NCBI GenBank assembly: GCA_017387565.1
Contig: JAFOEY010000032.1
Location: forward strand, 62,001 to 126,000
Origin: Lachnospiraceae bacterium
GTDB taxonomy: Bacteria > Bacillota > Clostridia > Lachnospirales > Lachnospiraceae
Direction: 5' to 3'
Length of the DNA stretch: 64,000 nucleotides
Shown here: piece after piece, positions 43,371 through 51,683 of the stretch
How positions within the stretch are numbered: position 1 is the first letter of the stretch
Layout of the letters: every line of letters starts with the position of its first letter
Notes under the pieces: model-generated
What the model saw: only the letters and a program-made list of their open reading frames with translations
What the model was told of the DNA's origin: nothing
The model's database searches: none
Position numbers and translations under genes: made by a program

Positions 43371-45260
43371 ATGATCAATAAAAAGATTGTCATATCGAGA
43401 ATTGCAATAGGGATTATGCTCGTTCTTTCTTTGATTGCAACTGTAACAAAAATATTGACCGGTTTTGATATTGATGAAGCCTATGCTCTTGCGTTACCTT
43501 ATCGCGGGTTGCAGGGGGATAGGCTTTTTGCACAAATGTGGGAGGTTCATCAGACTTCTTACCTGATTCCGTTTTTGTTTATGAAACTCTATTCTCTTAT
43601 GGTACCTTCTCTGGATTATCTGGTTCTTTTTATGAGAAGTGTTGCTTCGATTCTTCATATCGGCATGTCTGTGCTGGTCTTTTTAACTTGCAGAAAAATA
43701 GAAATCATAAAAAGAGATACCTGGCGTAACGGTGTTGCTTTTATTGCGGCATTGATTTATTGTAATTTTCTGCCAAAGTGGATGATGGATTTGGATTTCT
43801 CCATGTTGCAGCTTTGGTTTTTTACCTTATTTTTAATTTTCTTCTTAGCAGGAGAAAAGAGCATCGGCAGGAAATCCGTAATCAGCTTTTTGTTTGCCGG
43901 ACTGGCATTGGCAATGGATGTTTTGGCATATCCGGGGATGGTGTTACTCTATCCGGCAGCAGTTGTCGTGATGGCAATAAAAGCATATTCGGATAAAAAG
44001 AAAATGCAGGTTTCTTTAAAACATATGTGGTATACGATTGGAAGTTTCACTTTGGGATGCCTGTTAGCTGCCATTGTGTTTTTTATCTGTATTTTCCGTT
44101 ATATGTCTTTGACGGAATTACTTGAGACAGTGCCCAAAGTTTTTATGGATGGAGCCCATCAGTATGATTTTGTTACAAAAATATCTTTATATGCGTCACA
44201 ATGGATGGAAGTCTTACGTCAGACTGTGATTTTACTGGTCCCTGCCCTGGCGATTACGGTAATTTTCCGTTTTGTGTATCGGAAATTTCATTTTACCAGA
44301 AAATATGGAGAAACGGATTTTTTAGTGTTACTGTGTCTGGTTTTTGAATTGGAAGTATCTGCATTGATAACTTTTGCCGGATTGGTGGTTACCTGGGGAC
44401 CTTTTCGTCTGCAGGTACGTTATATTATTCAATTTGTCATGGCATTTCTTTTAATCAGGCGACTGCAAAAAATGCAGGATGGGAAGAAACGAAATTCGTC
44501 CGATGAAAATGAAAAAACAGATGATTTTATAGTTACAGACAAAATGCAGACTGGTGAAAAAAACAGTATAACAGGTACAGGAGAAACGAATGGATTAAGC
44601 GAATTGCAGTGGATTTGGTGGCTTTCATTAATTGCATATGTCGGTATTTTAGTTGCTTCTAACGTGGGACCGACCAGCAGCGCATCTTATCTGGTTATTG
44701 GCAACATCCTGTTTGTGGGAATGACTTTACTTGTTGGAAAAAAGCAGGGAAAAATAACAGAGGTGCTTTCTATTATGGGAGCGGTTCTTTTTGCAGTAAG
44801 CCTTATCATGTGTAAGGGATTTTATATGAGAAATACGGAATATGTTCCCGGGGATATTACGGATGGACTGGTCAAAATGCAGGAAGGGCCATTGGCCGGC
44901 ATTTATGTGAAAAGTGAAGATGAGATTCGCTTTACTTCGGATTATCATACGATTAAGGATAAAACCAATGATACGGATCGGGTTCTTTTCATGGGAACGG
45001 AGAGCTTGTGTAATCTTTATGCAAATGGCACTGTGGTCAGTCCTACCACAATCAGTACGCCCGCCTTTAATGAACAGTGGGTCGAATACTTTGAAATGCA
45101 TCCGGATAAAATGCCAACGATTATATTTCTCGCGAAAAATACGGTAGACAACCGGGAGAAGTTTTTTGCAAAAAATCCATTTGGTATTTGGATTGCAGAG
45201 AATTATGATGTAGAATGTATGGAAGAAACGGATTCGTTATGTATCATTCGTGAGAAATAA
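43371..45260 (+). CDS. GT-C-like polytopic membrane protein (putative glycosyltransferase)
   Basis: About 629 aa from ATG 43371; the frame from 43296 runs through a repeat. There are about a dozen membrane segments. The first external loop has GFDIDEAYALALPYRG, where an Asp-Glu pair stands at the position used for catalysis in GT39/GT-C enzymes. A charged cytoplasmic loop around residues 365-405 and a soluble C-terminal ~150-residue external domain complete it. It shares its architecture, but not obvious sequence, with the protein at 30039. Likely adds sugars from lipid carriers to a surface glycan; inferred. Confidence 0.65.
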   Translation: MINKKIVISRIAIGIMLVLSLIATVTKILTGFDIDEAYALALPYRGLQGDRLFAQMWEVHQTSYLIPFLFMKLYSLMVPSLDYLVLFMRSVASILHIGMSVLVFLTCRKIEIIKRDTWRNGVAFIAALIYCNFLPKWMMDLDFSMLQLWFFTLFLIFFLAGEKSIGRKSVISFLFAGLALAMDVLAYPGMVLLYPAAVVVMAIKAYSDKKKMQVSLKHMWYTIGSFTLGCLLAAIVFFICIFRYMSLTELLETVPKVFMDGAHQYDFVTKISLYASQWMEVLRQTVILLVPALAITVIFRFVYRKFHFTRKYGETDFLVLLCLVFELEVSALITFAGLVVTWGPFRLQVRYIIQFVMAFLLIRRLQKMQDGKKRNSSDENEKTDDFIVTDKMQTGEKNSITGTGETNGLSELQWIWWLSLIAYVGILVASNVGPTSSASYLVIGNILFVGMTLLVGKKQGKITEVLSIMGAVLFAVSLIMCKGFYMRNTEYVPGDITDGLVKMQEGPLAGIYVKSEDEIRFTSDYHTIKDKTNDTDRVLFMGTESLCNLYANGTVVSPTTISTPAFNEQWVEYFEMHPDKMPTIIFLAKNTVDNREKFFAKNPFGIWIAENYDVECMEETDSLCIIREK

Positions 45261-45287
45261 TAAAGATAAAACCTAAGGAGAAATACC

Positions 45288-46364
45288 ATGAGTTGGGAAG
45301 AAAATGTTCGAAAAGTAGTTCCATATACACCGGGTGAACAGCCCAGGAACACAAATGTTATAAAACTAAATACCAATGAATGTCCCTATCCCCCGGCACC
45401 GGGTGTAAAAAAAGCATTACAGGAGTTTGACGTAGACACTCTACGGTTGTATCCGGATCCGAGTGCAACGGTTTTAGTGGATGCGCTGGCAGATTATTAT
45501 GGTGTAAAGAGTTCGCAGGTTTTTGTCGGAGTTGGTTCCGATGATGTTCTTGCCATGATTTTTATGACTTTCTTTAATTCCAAGAATCCGATTATTTTCC
45601 CGGATATTACCTATTCTTTTTATGATGTCTGGGCAGATCTTTTTCGGATTCCTTACCGTCAGATTCCATTGGACGAAGATTTTAACATTGTTAAAGAAGA
45701 CTATATGGGAAAAGGAATCATGGAAGGAAAGCCTTGCGGAGGCATTATTTTCCCCAATCCCAATGCACCGACCGGTGTGTTAATCGGGCTGGATTTTATT
45801 GAAGATATTGTAAAAGCAAATCCGGATGTCATTGTTGTTGTAGATGAAGCATATATTGATTTTGGTGGAGTGAGCGCTCTGCCTTTAATACAAAAATACG
45901 ATAATTTATTGGTTGTCCAGACGTTTTCAAAGTCCAGAGCAATGGCAGGTATTCGAATTGGATATGCATTTGGCAGTGAAAAACTGATTAAGTATCTGAA
46001 TGATGTAAAATTTTCATTTAATTCCTATACCTTAAACAGAACCGCGCTTGCGCTGGGGGTTGAGGCAGTAAAAGATGATGCATATTTTAAAGAAATTGTT
46101 GGAAAGATTGTAAATACCAGAGAGTGGGTAAAAAATGAACTGAAAGAATTGGGATTTACCTTTAGAGATTCGCAGAGTAATTTTATTTTTGCAACGCATC
46201 CGGATTATGATGTTGTGGAAATATTTGAAGAGTTGCGGAAAAGGGATATATATGTTCGTCATTTCAATGGAGAGCGGATTAAGGATTATTTGCGCATAAC
46301 CATTGGAACTGATGATGAAATGAATATATTAATTAAAAACATAAAGGAGATTATCAAATGCTAA
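45288..46364 (+). CDS. hisC: Histidinol-phosphate aminotransferase
   Basis: A 358-aa PLP-dependent class I/II aminotransferase. Features: IKLNTNECPYPPAPGV and LRLYPDPSA near the start, FPNPNAPTG, VVVDEAYIDFG, and the Schiff-base K215 in QTFSKSRAMAGIRIGY. These are typical of HisC, which makes L-histidinol phosphate from imidazole-acetol phosphate. Close relatives act on other amino acids (for example threonine-phosphate decarboxylase CobD), and no other his gene is adjacent, so the substrate is likely rather than certain. AAGGAG precedes the ATG. Its stop overlaps the next gene by 7 bases. Confidence 0.85.
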   Translation: MSWEENVRKVVPYTPGEQPRNTNVIKLNTNECPYPPAPGVKKALQEFDVDTLRLYPDPSATVLVDALADYYGVKSSQVFVGVGSDDVLAMIFMTFFNSKNPIIFPDITYSFYDVWADLFRIPYRQIPLDEDFNIVKEDYMGKGIMEGKPCGGIIFPNPNAPTGVLIGLDFIEDIVKANPDVIVVVDEAYIDFGGVSALPLIQKYDNLLVVQTFSKSRAMAGIRIGYAFGSEKLIKYLNDVKFSFNSYTLNRTALALGVEAVKDDAYFKEIVGKIVNTREWVKNELKELGFTFRDSQSNFIFATHPDYDVVEIFEELRKRDIYVRHFNGERIKDYLRITIGTDDEMNILIKNIKEIIKC

Positions 46365-46846
46365 TTCATTATCTGATTATTTTTTTCGTGTCCATGGTGC
46401 CATTAATTGAACTTCGTGGTGCAATACCTTATGCCGTGGCATTTATCCAGGCAGGAAGTCCGTTAAGTCTTCCACTTTGTTATTTAATTGCCATTGTGGG
46501 AAATATGCTTCCGGTTCCGATTATTTTCTTTTTTGCGAGAAAAGTACTGGAATGGGGATGTGATAAACCGGTTATCGGAAAGTTTTTTACATTCTGTCTT
46601 GAGAAAGGCCACAAAGGCGGAGAAAAACTGAAAGAAAAGGCCGGAAAAGGGTTATTTGTAGCATTGTTATTGTTTGTCGGAATTCCGGTTCCCGGAACAG
46701 GAGCGTGGACAGGAACACTGGCTGCCAGCATTCTGGATATGGATTTTAAACAAAGCGTTGTGGCAGTCATGTTAGGTGTGGTATTGGCAGGTATTATCAT
46801 GGGGGTTGTCAGTGCCGGATTATTTGGAGCTATTTTCGCTTTTTGA
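46358..46846 (+). CDS. COG2426-type small membrane protein (putative multidrug export)
   Basis: A 162-aa protein with four to five hydrophobic segments. Recognisable are VPLIELRGAIPYAVA at residues 12-26, a charged mid-loop with GHKGGEKLKEKAGKGLFVALLLFVG and IPVPGTGAWTGTLAASIL, which are the signatures of the COG2426 family annotated as small multidrug export proteins. Transport function is not well proven for this family. AAGGAG lies inside the end of hisC, and the genes overlap by 7 bases. Confidence 0.85.
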   Translation: MLIHYLIIFFVSMVPLIELRGAIPYAVAFIQAGSPLSLPLCYLIAIVGNMLPVPIIFFFARKVLEWGCDKPVIGKFFTFCLEKGHKGGEKLKEKAGKGLFVALLLFVGIPVPGTGAWTGTLAASILDMDFKQSVVAVMLGVVLAGIIMGVVSAGLFGAIFAF

Positions 46847-46856
46847 GGATAAAAGA

Positions 46857-47651
46857 ATGGATGAAGCATATACAGGCTTTGCATTTGTCTATGATTTGTT
46901 TATGGATGAAACACCCTATGAAAAGTGGGGAGCCTTTATTGAAAAAAGCCTAAAAGAATATGATATTGCTCAGGGAATTGTATTGGATCTTGGTTGCGGA
47001 ACCGGTATTATGACCGAATATCTTGCCAAAAAGGGCTATGACATGATCGGTGTCGATAATTCGTATGATATGCTGGATGTTGCTTCAAAGAAGCAGTCTG
47101 AAAGAATGGCGCAAGGAGTGACGGCTGACAAAGCAAAAGAAGATTACAGTATCTTATATCTTTGTCAGGATATGAGAGAGTTTGAATTATACGGTACGGT
47201 TGCTGCCGTTTACAGTATTTGTGACAGCATCAATTACATCACCGATCCCGACGACCTATTGACCGTTTTTAAACTGGTAAACAATTATCTGGATCCGAAA
47301 GGCTTGTTTCTTTTTGATTTTAATACCGATTATAAATATCGGGAAGTTATTGGTGATACTGTGATTGCTGAAAACCGGGACGAAGGAAGCTTCATCTGGG
47401 AAAACACCTATGACGAAGAAAACAAAATCAATGAATATGATTTGACGATTTTTTCTCCGAGTGAACAAAAGGGGCTTTTTGAAAAGCATGAAGAGGTTCA
47501 CTTTCAGAGAGGTTATACTTTATCCGAGATGAAAGCATTGATTGAAAAAGCCGGAATGATTTTTGAAAAAGCTTTGGATGCCGATACGCAGCAAGAGGTC
47601 ACCGAACAAAGTGAGCGCATCTACGTCTTCGCACGAGAAGCCGGGAAATAA
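46857..47651 (+). CDS. Class I SAM-dependent methyltransferase
   Basis: About 264 aa from ATG 46857, with GAGG 8 bases upstream; the longer frame from 46776 would lie within the preceding gene. Motif I VLDLGCGTGIMTEYLAKKGY binds SAM, followed by MIGVDNSYDMLDVAS (acidic residue binding the ribose), LCQDMREF and a YSICDSINYI post-I block, and a GLFLFDFNT strand. It belongs to the YqeM-like group of small-molecule or tRNA-type methyltransferases; substrate not known. Last gene of the hisC unit, followed directly by a long-armed repeat element. Confidence 0.87.
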   Translation: MDEAYTGFAFVYDLFMDETPYEKWGAFIEKSLKEYDIAQGIVLDLGCGTGIMTEYLAKKGYDMIGVDNSYDMLDVASKKQSERMAQGVTADKAKEDYSILYLCQDMREFELYGTVAAVYSICDSINYITDPDDLLTVFKLVNNYLDPKGLFLFDFNTDYKYREVIGDTVIAENRDEGSFIWENTYDEENKINEYDLTIFSPSEQKGLFEKHEEVHFQRGYTLSEMKALIEKAGMIFEKALDADTQQEVTEQSERIYVFAREAGK

Positions 47652-47655
47652 AACA

Positions 47656-47881
47656 GGCAGAGATAAATAGTATTTTAGCGTGTTTCTTGTGAGATGTATT
47701 AGTTTATCTTAATATTTTGTTCAGTTTCAGCAATTCGCAGCATGGATGCTGCGAAAGGTGCACGACGGACATGGATGTCCGGGTGCACCGGTGCGTCACT
47801 TAAGAATAGCTCTGCCACAAAATATTTAGATAAACTTATACATCGAAGTCGAAACACTCTAAAATACTATTTATCTCTGCC
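47656..47881. mobile_element. MITE-like element 1 with 65-base inverted arms and two inner hairpins
   Basis: The left arm 47656-47720 (starts GGCAGAGATAAATAGTATTT) and right arm 47817-47881 are inverted copies matching at about 57 of 65 positions. Inside are CGCAGCAT-GG-ATGCTGCG (47736-47753) and a nested hairpin GGTGCAC / GGACAT-GG-ATGTCC / GGTGCAC (47757-47788). No coding sequence. Target-site duplication was not evident. Confidence 0.85.
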
Positions 47882-47922
47882 CCCCAGCCCCAAAAATGAA
47901 ACAAAAAAACGGAGAAAACAAA

Positions 47923-48801
47923 ATGAATGATTATATCGTAAGAGCAACGGCGGCAAATGCGCAGATTCGGGCATTTGCGGCAACGACAAAGAATTTGGTG
48001 GAATGCGCAAGGAGTTCTCATGAGACAAGCCCTGTTGCAACGGCAGCGTTGGGCAGGTTATTAACGGCAGGTGCCATGATGGGAACGATGCTAAAGAGTG
48101 AAGATGATTTGCTGACTTTGCAGATCAAAGGAGACGGACCCTTGCATGGAGTGACGGTAACGGCCGATTCCAAGGCAAGAGTAAAAGGTTATGTGGATCA
48201 GCCTCAGGTTATGCTGCCACCCAATGCGATTGGTAAACTGGATGTCGGTGGTGCAGTTGGGAATGGTATACTTACGGTAATCAGAGATTTAGGATTAAAA
48301 GAGCCATATGTTGGGCAGACTGCATTACAGACAGGTGAAATTGCAGAGGATTTGACCTATTATTTTGCAACATCCGAACAAATTCCTTCATCTGTTGGCC
48401 TGGGTGTGTTGATGGAGAAGAATAATACCGTCAGACAGGCAGGTGGTTTTATTATTCAGCTGATGCCATTTGCAGAGGATGCTACGATTGATCAGTTGGA
48501 AAAGAATCTGAAAAATTTGAAATCTGTGACAGCTATGTTAGATATGGGACATTCACCGGAAGAAATGCTTCAAATCGTGTTGGAAGGAATGGATGTTGAG
48601 ATTACGGATACAATACCGACAGAGTTTTATTGTAACTGCTCAAAAGAACGGATTGAAAAAGCCATTATCAGTATCGGTGAAAAAGATATTAAAGATATGA
48701 TTGCGGATGGAAAAGACATTGAAGTAAAATGTCATTTTTGCAATACCGGATACAACTTCTCGGTGGATGATTTAAAGAAACTATTGAAGAAGGCGAAATA
48801 A
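47923..48801 (+). CDS. hslO: Redox-regulated chaperone Hsp33
   Basis: About 292 aa from ATG 47923, with GGAG about 8 bases upstream; the nine extra residues of the longer frame come from the repeat edge. Family features: SPVATAALGRLLTAGAMMG, IKGDGPLHGVTVTAD, GYVDQP, and the C-terminal zinc-binding redox switch with C-x-C (FYCNCSKE) and C-x2-C (KCHFCNTGY). Oxidation releases zinc and activates holdase activity against unfolded proteins. Cytoplasmic. Placed right after MITE-like element 1, which may carry its promoter region. Confidence 0.95.
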   Translation: MNDYIVRATAANAQIRAFAATTKNLVECARSSHETSPVATAALGRLLTAGAMMGTMLKSEDDLLTLQIKGDGPLHGVTVTADSKARVKGYVDQPQVMLPPNAIGKLDVGGAVGNGILTVIRDLGLKEPYVGQTALQTGEIAEDLTYYFATSEQIPSSVGLGVLMEKNNTVRQAGGFIIQLMPFAEDATIDQLEKNLKNLKSVTAMLDMGHSPEEMLQIVLEGMDVEITDTIPTEFYCNCSKERIEKAIISIGEKDIKDMIADGKDIEVKCHFCNTGYNFSVDDLKKLLKKAK

Positions 48802-48960
48802 AATAAAGAATGGTAAGTAATAAAAAGTATTGCAATATGAAAGTAATAGGAAGTAATAAAGGTAAAATATAAAAAATATTACAAGAATTACATTATTAGT
48901 CAGAATATTTATGGATGAAATGAAACTGTTAACATATGAAATTAATAATGGGGAGCATAT

Positions 48961-50898
48961 ATGGAAAACGGATTTTTAAAAGTTGCTGCATTAACACCAC
49001 GCATTAAAGTTGCTGATCCGATGTACAATGCAAAACAGATTTGTGACTGCATTGATGAAGCGGAAGAAAAAAGAGCCAAGATTATGGTTTTTCCGGAGCT
49101 TTGTATCACCGGTTATACCTGTCATGATCTCTTTTTGCAGGAAAAGCTTTTGTCAGAGGCGAAAAGAGCATTAGATATTATCGTAGAGCATTCAGACGGA
49201 GTGGATGGTCTGATTTTTGTGGGCTTACCGATGGAGCGTGACAATCGTCTTTATAATGTTGCCGCTGTTATTAATTGTGGAGAAATCATGGGTTTTGTTC
49301 CCAAGACTTATCTGCCGGGATACGGGGAGTATTATGAGCCGCGTCATTTTGTTTCCGGTAATGAAATTCCGGTTATGGTGGATTATGACGGAATGGAAAT
49401 TCCTTTTGGTACCAATTTGCTTTTTACTTCTGATGCTATGGAAGGGTTATGTATTGCGTGTGAAATCTGTGAAGATGTATGGGTTGCCAATCCGCCTTCC
49501 ACATCTCATGCCATTGCAGGAGCCAATGTCATTGTGAATTTGTCTGCTTCTAATGAAGTGGTCGGGAAAAAAGAATATCGGGAAATGTTAATTAAGGCCA
49601 CATCTGCAAGGCTTGTCTGTGGTTATATCTATGCCAGTGCCGGAGAGGGTGAAAGTACACAGGATGTTGTTTTTTCGGGACATAATCTGATTGCTGAGAA
49701 TGGTTCGATTTTGGCACAGGCACGAAATTTTTGTTGTACCAATATTTACAGTGAACTGGACATTTTCAGATTGCGTTCGGAAAGAAGACGTATGAATAGT
49801 TTTTCAAAGCCGAATGAAAAAGAATATATGATCATCCCCTGTGCGATGGTAAAAGAGGAAACCGTTTTAGAGCGCAACTTTGATAAGCAGCCTTTTGTTC
49901 CGCAAAATCGGGATATGAGGAATCAAAGATGCGATGAAATCTTATCCATCCAGTCATATGGATTAAAAAAGAGACTGGATCATACCGGGGCAAAATCAGC
50001 GGTAATCGGTATTTCAGGAGGATTGGATTCGACGCTGGCACTGCTTGTTACCATGAAGGCGTTTGATTTGTGCGGCTTAGACAGACATGGAATCAAGGCT
50101 GTTACCATGCCCTGTTTTGGCACGACAAACCGGACTTATGAAAATGCATGTAAATTATCAGAGATTGCCGGAGCAGAATTGATTGAAGTGGATATTAAAG
50201 CAGCAGTGAATCAGCACTTTTCTGATATCGGACAAGACCCTGAGGTTCATGATGTCACATATGAAAACTGTCAGGCAAGGGAAAGAACCCAGATTTTGAT
50301 GGATTTAGCCAATAAAACGGGTGGTTTAGTCATCGGTACGGGTGATATGTCAGAACTGGCACTGGGCTGGGCCACTTATAACGGTGATCACATGTCCATG
50401 TATGGGGTGAATGTCGGAGTTCCCAAAACTCTGGTTCGCCACCTGGTACAGTATTATGCGGATACCTGTGAAGATAAAGAGCTGGAGAAAATATTGCTGG
50501 ATGTGTTGGATACGCCGGTCAGTCCGGAACTGTTACCACCACAGAATGGCGAGATTTCACAAAAGACAGAGGATTTGGTCGGACCCTATGAACTGCATGA
50601 TTTCTTTTTGTATTATATGCTGCGTTGTGGTTTTTCGCCGATTAAAGTGTTCAGACTGGCATTGCGTGCGTTTGAAGGTGAATATGATATGGAAACCATA
50701 TATAAATGGATTTGTATCTTCTATCGCAGATTTTTTGCGCAACAGTTTAAGCGTTCCTGTCTGCCGGATGGTCCCAAGGTCGGTAGTGTAGCGGTGTCGC
50801 CCAGAGGTGATCTGCGCATGCCTTCCGATGCAAGCGCAGCCATCTGGATGGAAGAATTAGAAGCCTTAGGTGCCGTTTTGCGACACTTTGGCAGCTGA
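48961..50898 (+). CDS. nadE: Glutamine-dependent NAD+ synthetase
   Basis: A 645-aa two-domain enzyme making NAD+ from deamido-NAD+, ATP and glutamine. The N-terminal nitrilase-type glutaminase has FPELCITGYTCHD (catalytic Glu), VPKTYLPGYGEYYEPRHF (Lys) and CEICEDVWV (Cys). The C-terminal synthetase has the PP-loop SGGLDST at residues 352-358, GTGDMSELALGWATYNGDHM, and DGPKVGSVAVSPRGD. Length fits the bacterial glutamine-dependent class. GGGGAG lies 5 bases upstream of ATG. Its last 33 bases overlap the 3' end of the opposite-strand gene. Confidence 0.96.
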   Translation: MENGFLKVAALTPRIKVADPMYNAKQICDCIDEAEEKRAKIMVFPELCITGYTCHDLFLQEKLLSEAKRALDIIVEHSDGVDGLIFVGLPMERDNRLYNVAAVINCGEIMGFVPKTYLPGYGEYYEPRHFVSGNEIPVMVDYDGMEIPFGTNLLFTSDAMEGLCIACEICEDVWVANPPSTSHAIAGANVIVNLSASNEVVGKKEYREMLIKATSARLVCGYIYASAGEGESTQDVVFSGHNLIAENGSILAQARNFCCTNIYSELDIFRLRSERRRMNSFSKPNEKEYMIIPCAMVKEETVLERNFDKQPFVPQNRDMRNQRCDEILSIQSYGLKKRLDHTGAKSAVIGISGGLDSTLALLVTMKAFDLCGLDRHGIKAVTMPCFGTTNRTYENACKLSEIAGAELIEVDIKAAVNQHFSDIGQDPEVHDVTYENCQARERTQILMDLANKTGGLVIGTGDMSELALGWATYNGDHMSMYGVNVGVPKTLVRHLVQYYADTCEDKELEKILLDVLDTPVSPELLPPQNGEISQKTEDLVGPYELHDFFLYYMLRCGFSPIKVFRLALRAFEGEYDMETIYKWICIFYRRFFAQQFKRSCLPDGPKVGSVAVSPRGDLRMPSDASAAIWMEELEALGAVLRHFGS

Positions 50899-51327
50899 CG
50901 CTTTATCCAAAGAAGTTTGGATAGCCTGAATTAAAATTTGAGAGGTATAGTAGCTTTCCTGATCGTACGTAATATCGGAAAGTGCTGTACCTTCTTTTAT
51001 TTGTGCAGCAATCGAATCAAAAGCCGGTTCCATCAGAGGAAACATGGTTGTTACAGCTTCGTTGATATTATTTAGCTCAACCGAATTAATATGATTTTCA
51101 TCTACGGTGACTGAGATATCCACAACCTGATTGTTTAATGTGAGGGAAGTGGAGTAAATGCCGGGTACATAGGTTGCATCAGCCATTGTTTCAACTGCTT
51201 TTTCGGGCTCTTTTTTACCAAACATGACAATTAGTAAAATGATAAAAAGAATAGCTAAAGCCACAAAAATGGCGGTATATATTAATTCTTTCATATGAAG
51301 GACAACGATTTTTGTTTTATTTTGCAT
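50866..51327 (-). CDS. Membrane-anchored protein with a possible FMN-binding-like domain
   Basis: A 153-aa protein. AAAGGAG precedes the start at 51327. One anchor helix (residues 13-36) is followed by an external domain with YVPGIYSTSLTLNNQVVDIS, VTVDENHINSVEL and SYYTSQILIQAIQTSLDKA. This order of strands and helix recalls FMN-binding (FMN_bind) domains such as those attached to the wall or electron-transfer complexes, but the flavinylation Ser/Thr motif is not clear. It converges on nadE and overlaps it at the 3' end by 33 bases. Confidence 0.65.
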   Translation of the reverse strand: MQNKTKIVVLHMKELIYTAIFVALAILFIILLIVMFGKKEPEKAVETMADATYVPGIYSTSLTLNNQVVDISVTVDENHINSVELNNINEAVTTMFPLMEPAFDSIAAQIKEGTALSDITYDQESYYTSQILIQAIQTSLDKASAAKVSQNGT

Positions 51328-51401
51328 GGGCGACTCCTTTGGTGGTTTGTTGTTATAATTTATGCGCGCAAAATGATTTTATACCATTTTTTAAATACGT
51401 A

Positions 51402-51557
51402 AGCGGAATATAATTTGCCCCTATGATAGCAGAGAGCGGAATATAATTTGCCCCCATGATAACAGCGAATTGCTACGCGCTTTGTGCCTGCACAATCCTA
51501 AAACAAGTCATACTTTTTCATGCGGCATGAAAAGAATCTCCTTTTGATCCTGATAAC
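51402..51557 (-). repeat. Family A hairpin repeat, copy 3, with a 33-base tandem duplication
   Basis: On the minus strand it runs TATCAGGATCAAAAG, hairpin TTTTCATG/CATGAAAA, AGGATTG, GCACAAAG, then ATCATGGGGGCAAATTAT. The last part, AGCGGAATATAATTTGCCCC on the plus strand, is duplicated at 51402-51434 and 51435-51467. It lies upstream of the glnA promoter. Confidence 0.75.
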
Positions 51558-51572
51558 ATATTATTTTAAACA

Positions 51573-51602
51573 TTGACAAAAGACCGTTTAAATTGATATG
51601 AT
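51573..51602 (+). promoter_or_regulatory. glnA promoter
   Basis: Perfect -35 TTGACA (51573-51578), 18-base spacer and -10 TATGAT (51597-51602). Confidence 0.85.
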
Positions 51603-51614
51603 AGGCAGGAACAA

Positions 51615-51649
51615 GGGCGTTCTTTCAGTAGGGAAAGAATGCCCTTTTA
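51615..51649 (+). promoter_or_regulatory. Terminator-like attenuator hairpin in the glnA leader
   Basis: GGGCGTTCTTTC pairs over 12 bp (one G-U) with GAAAGAATGCCC around a six-base loop AGTAGG, followed by TTTTATC. It starts only a few bases after the predicted transcription start and ends 35 bases before glnA. A terminator-like stem in this position, with an ANTAR gene downstream, suggests antitermination control. Confidence 0.65.
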
Positions 51650-51683
51650 TCAAATGTATATGTTGAATTTAAGGAGGATAAAC

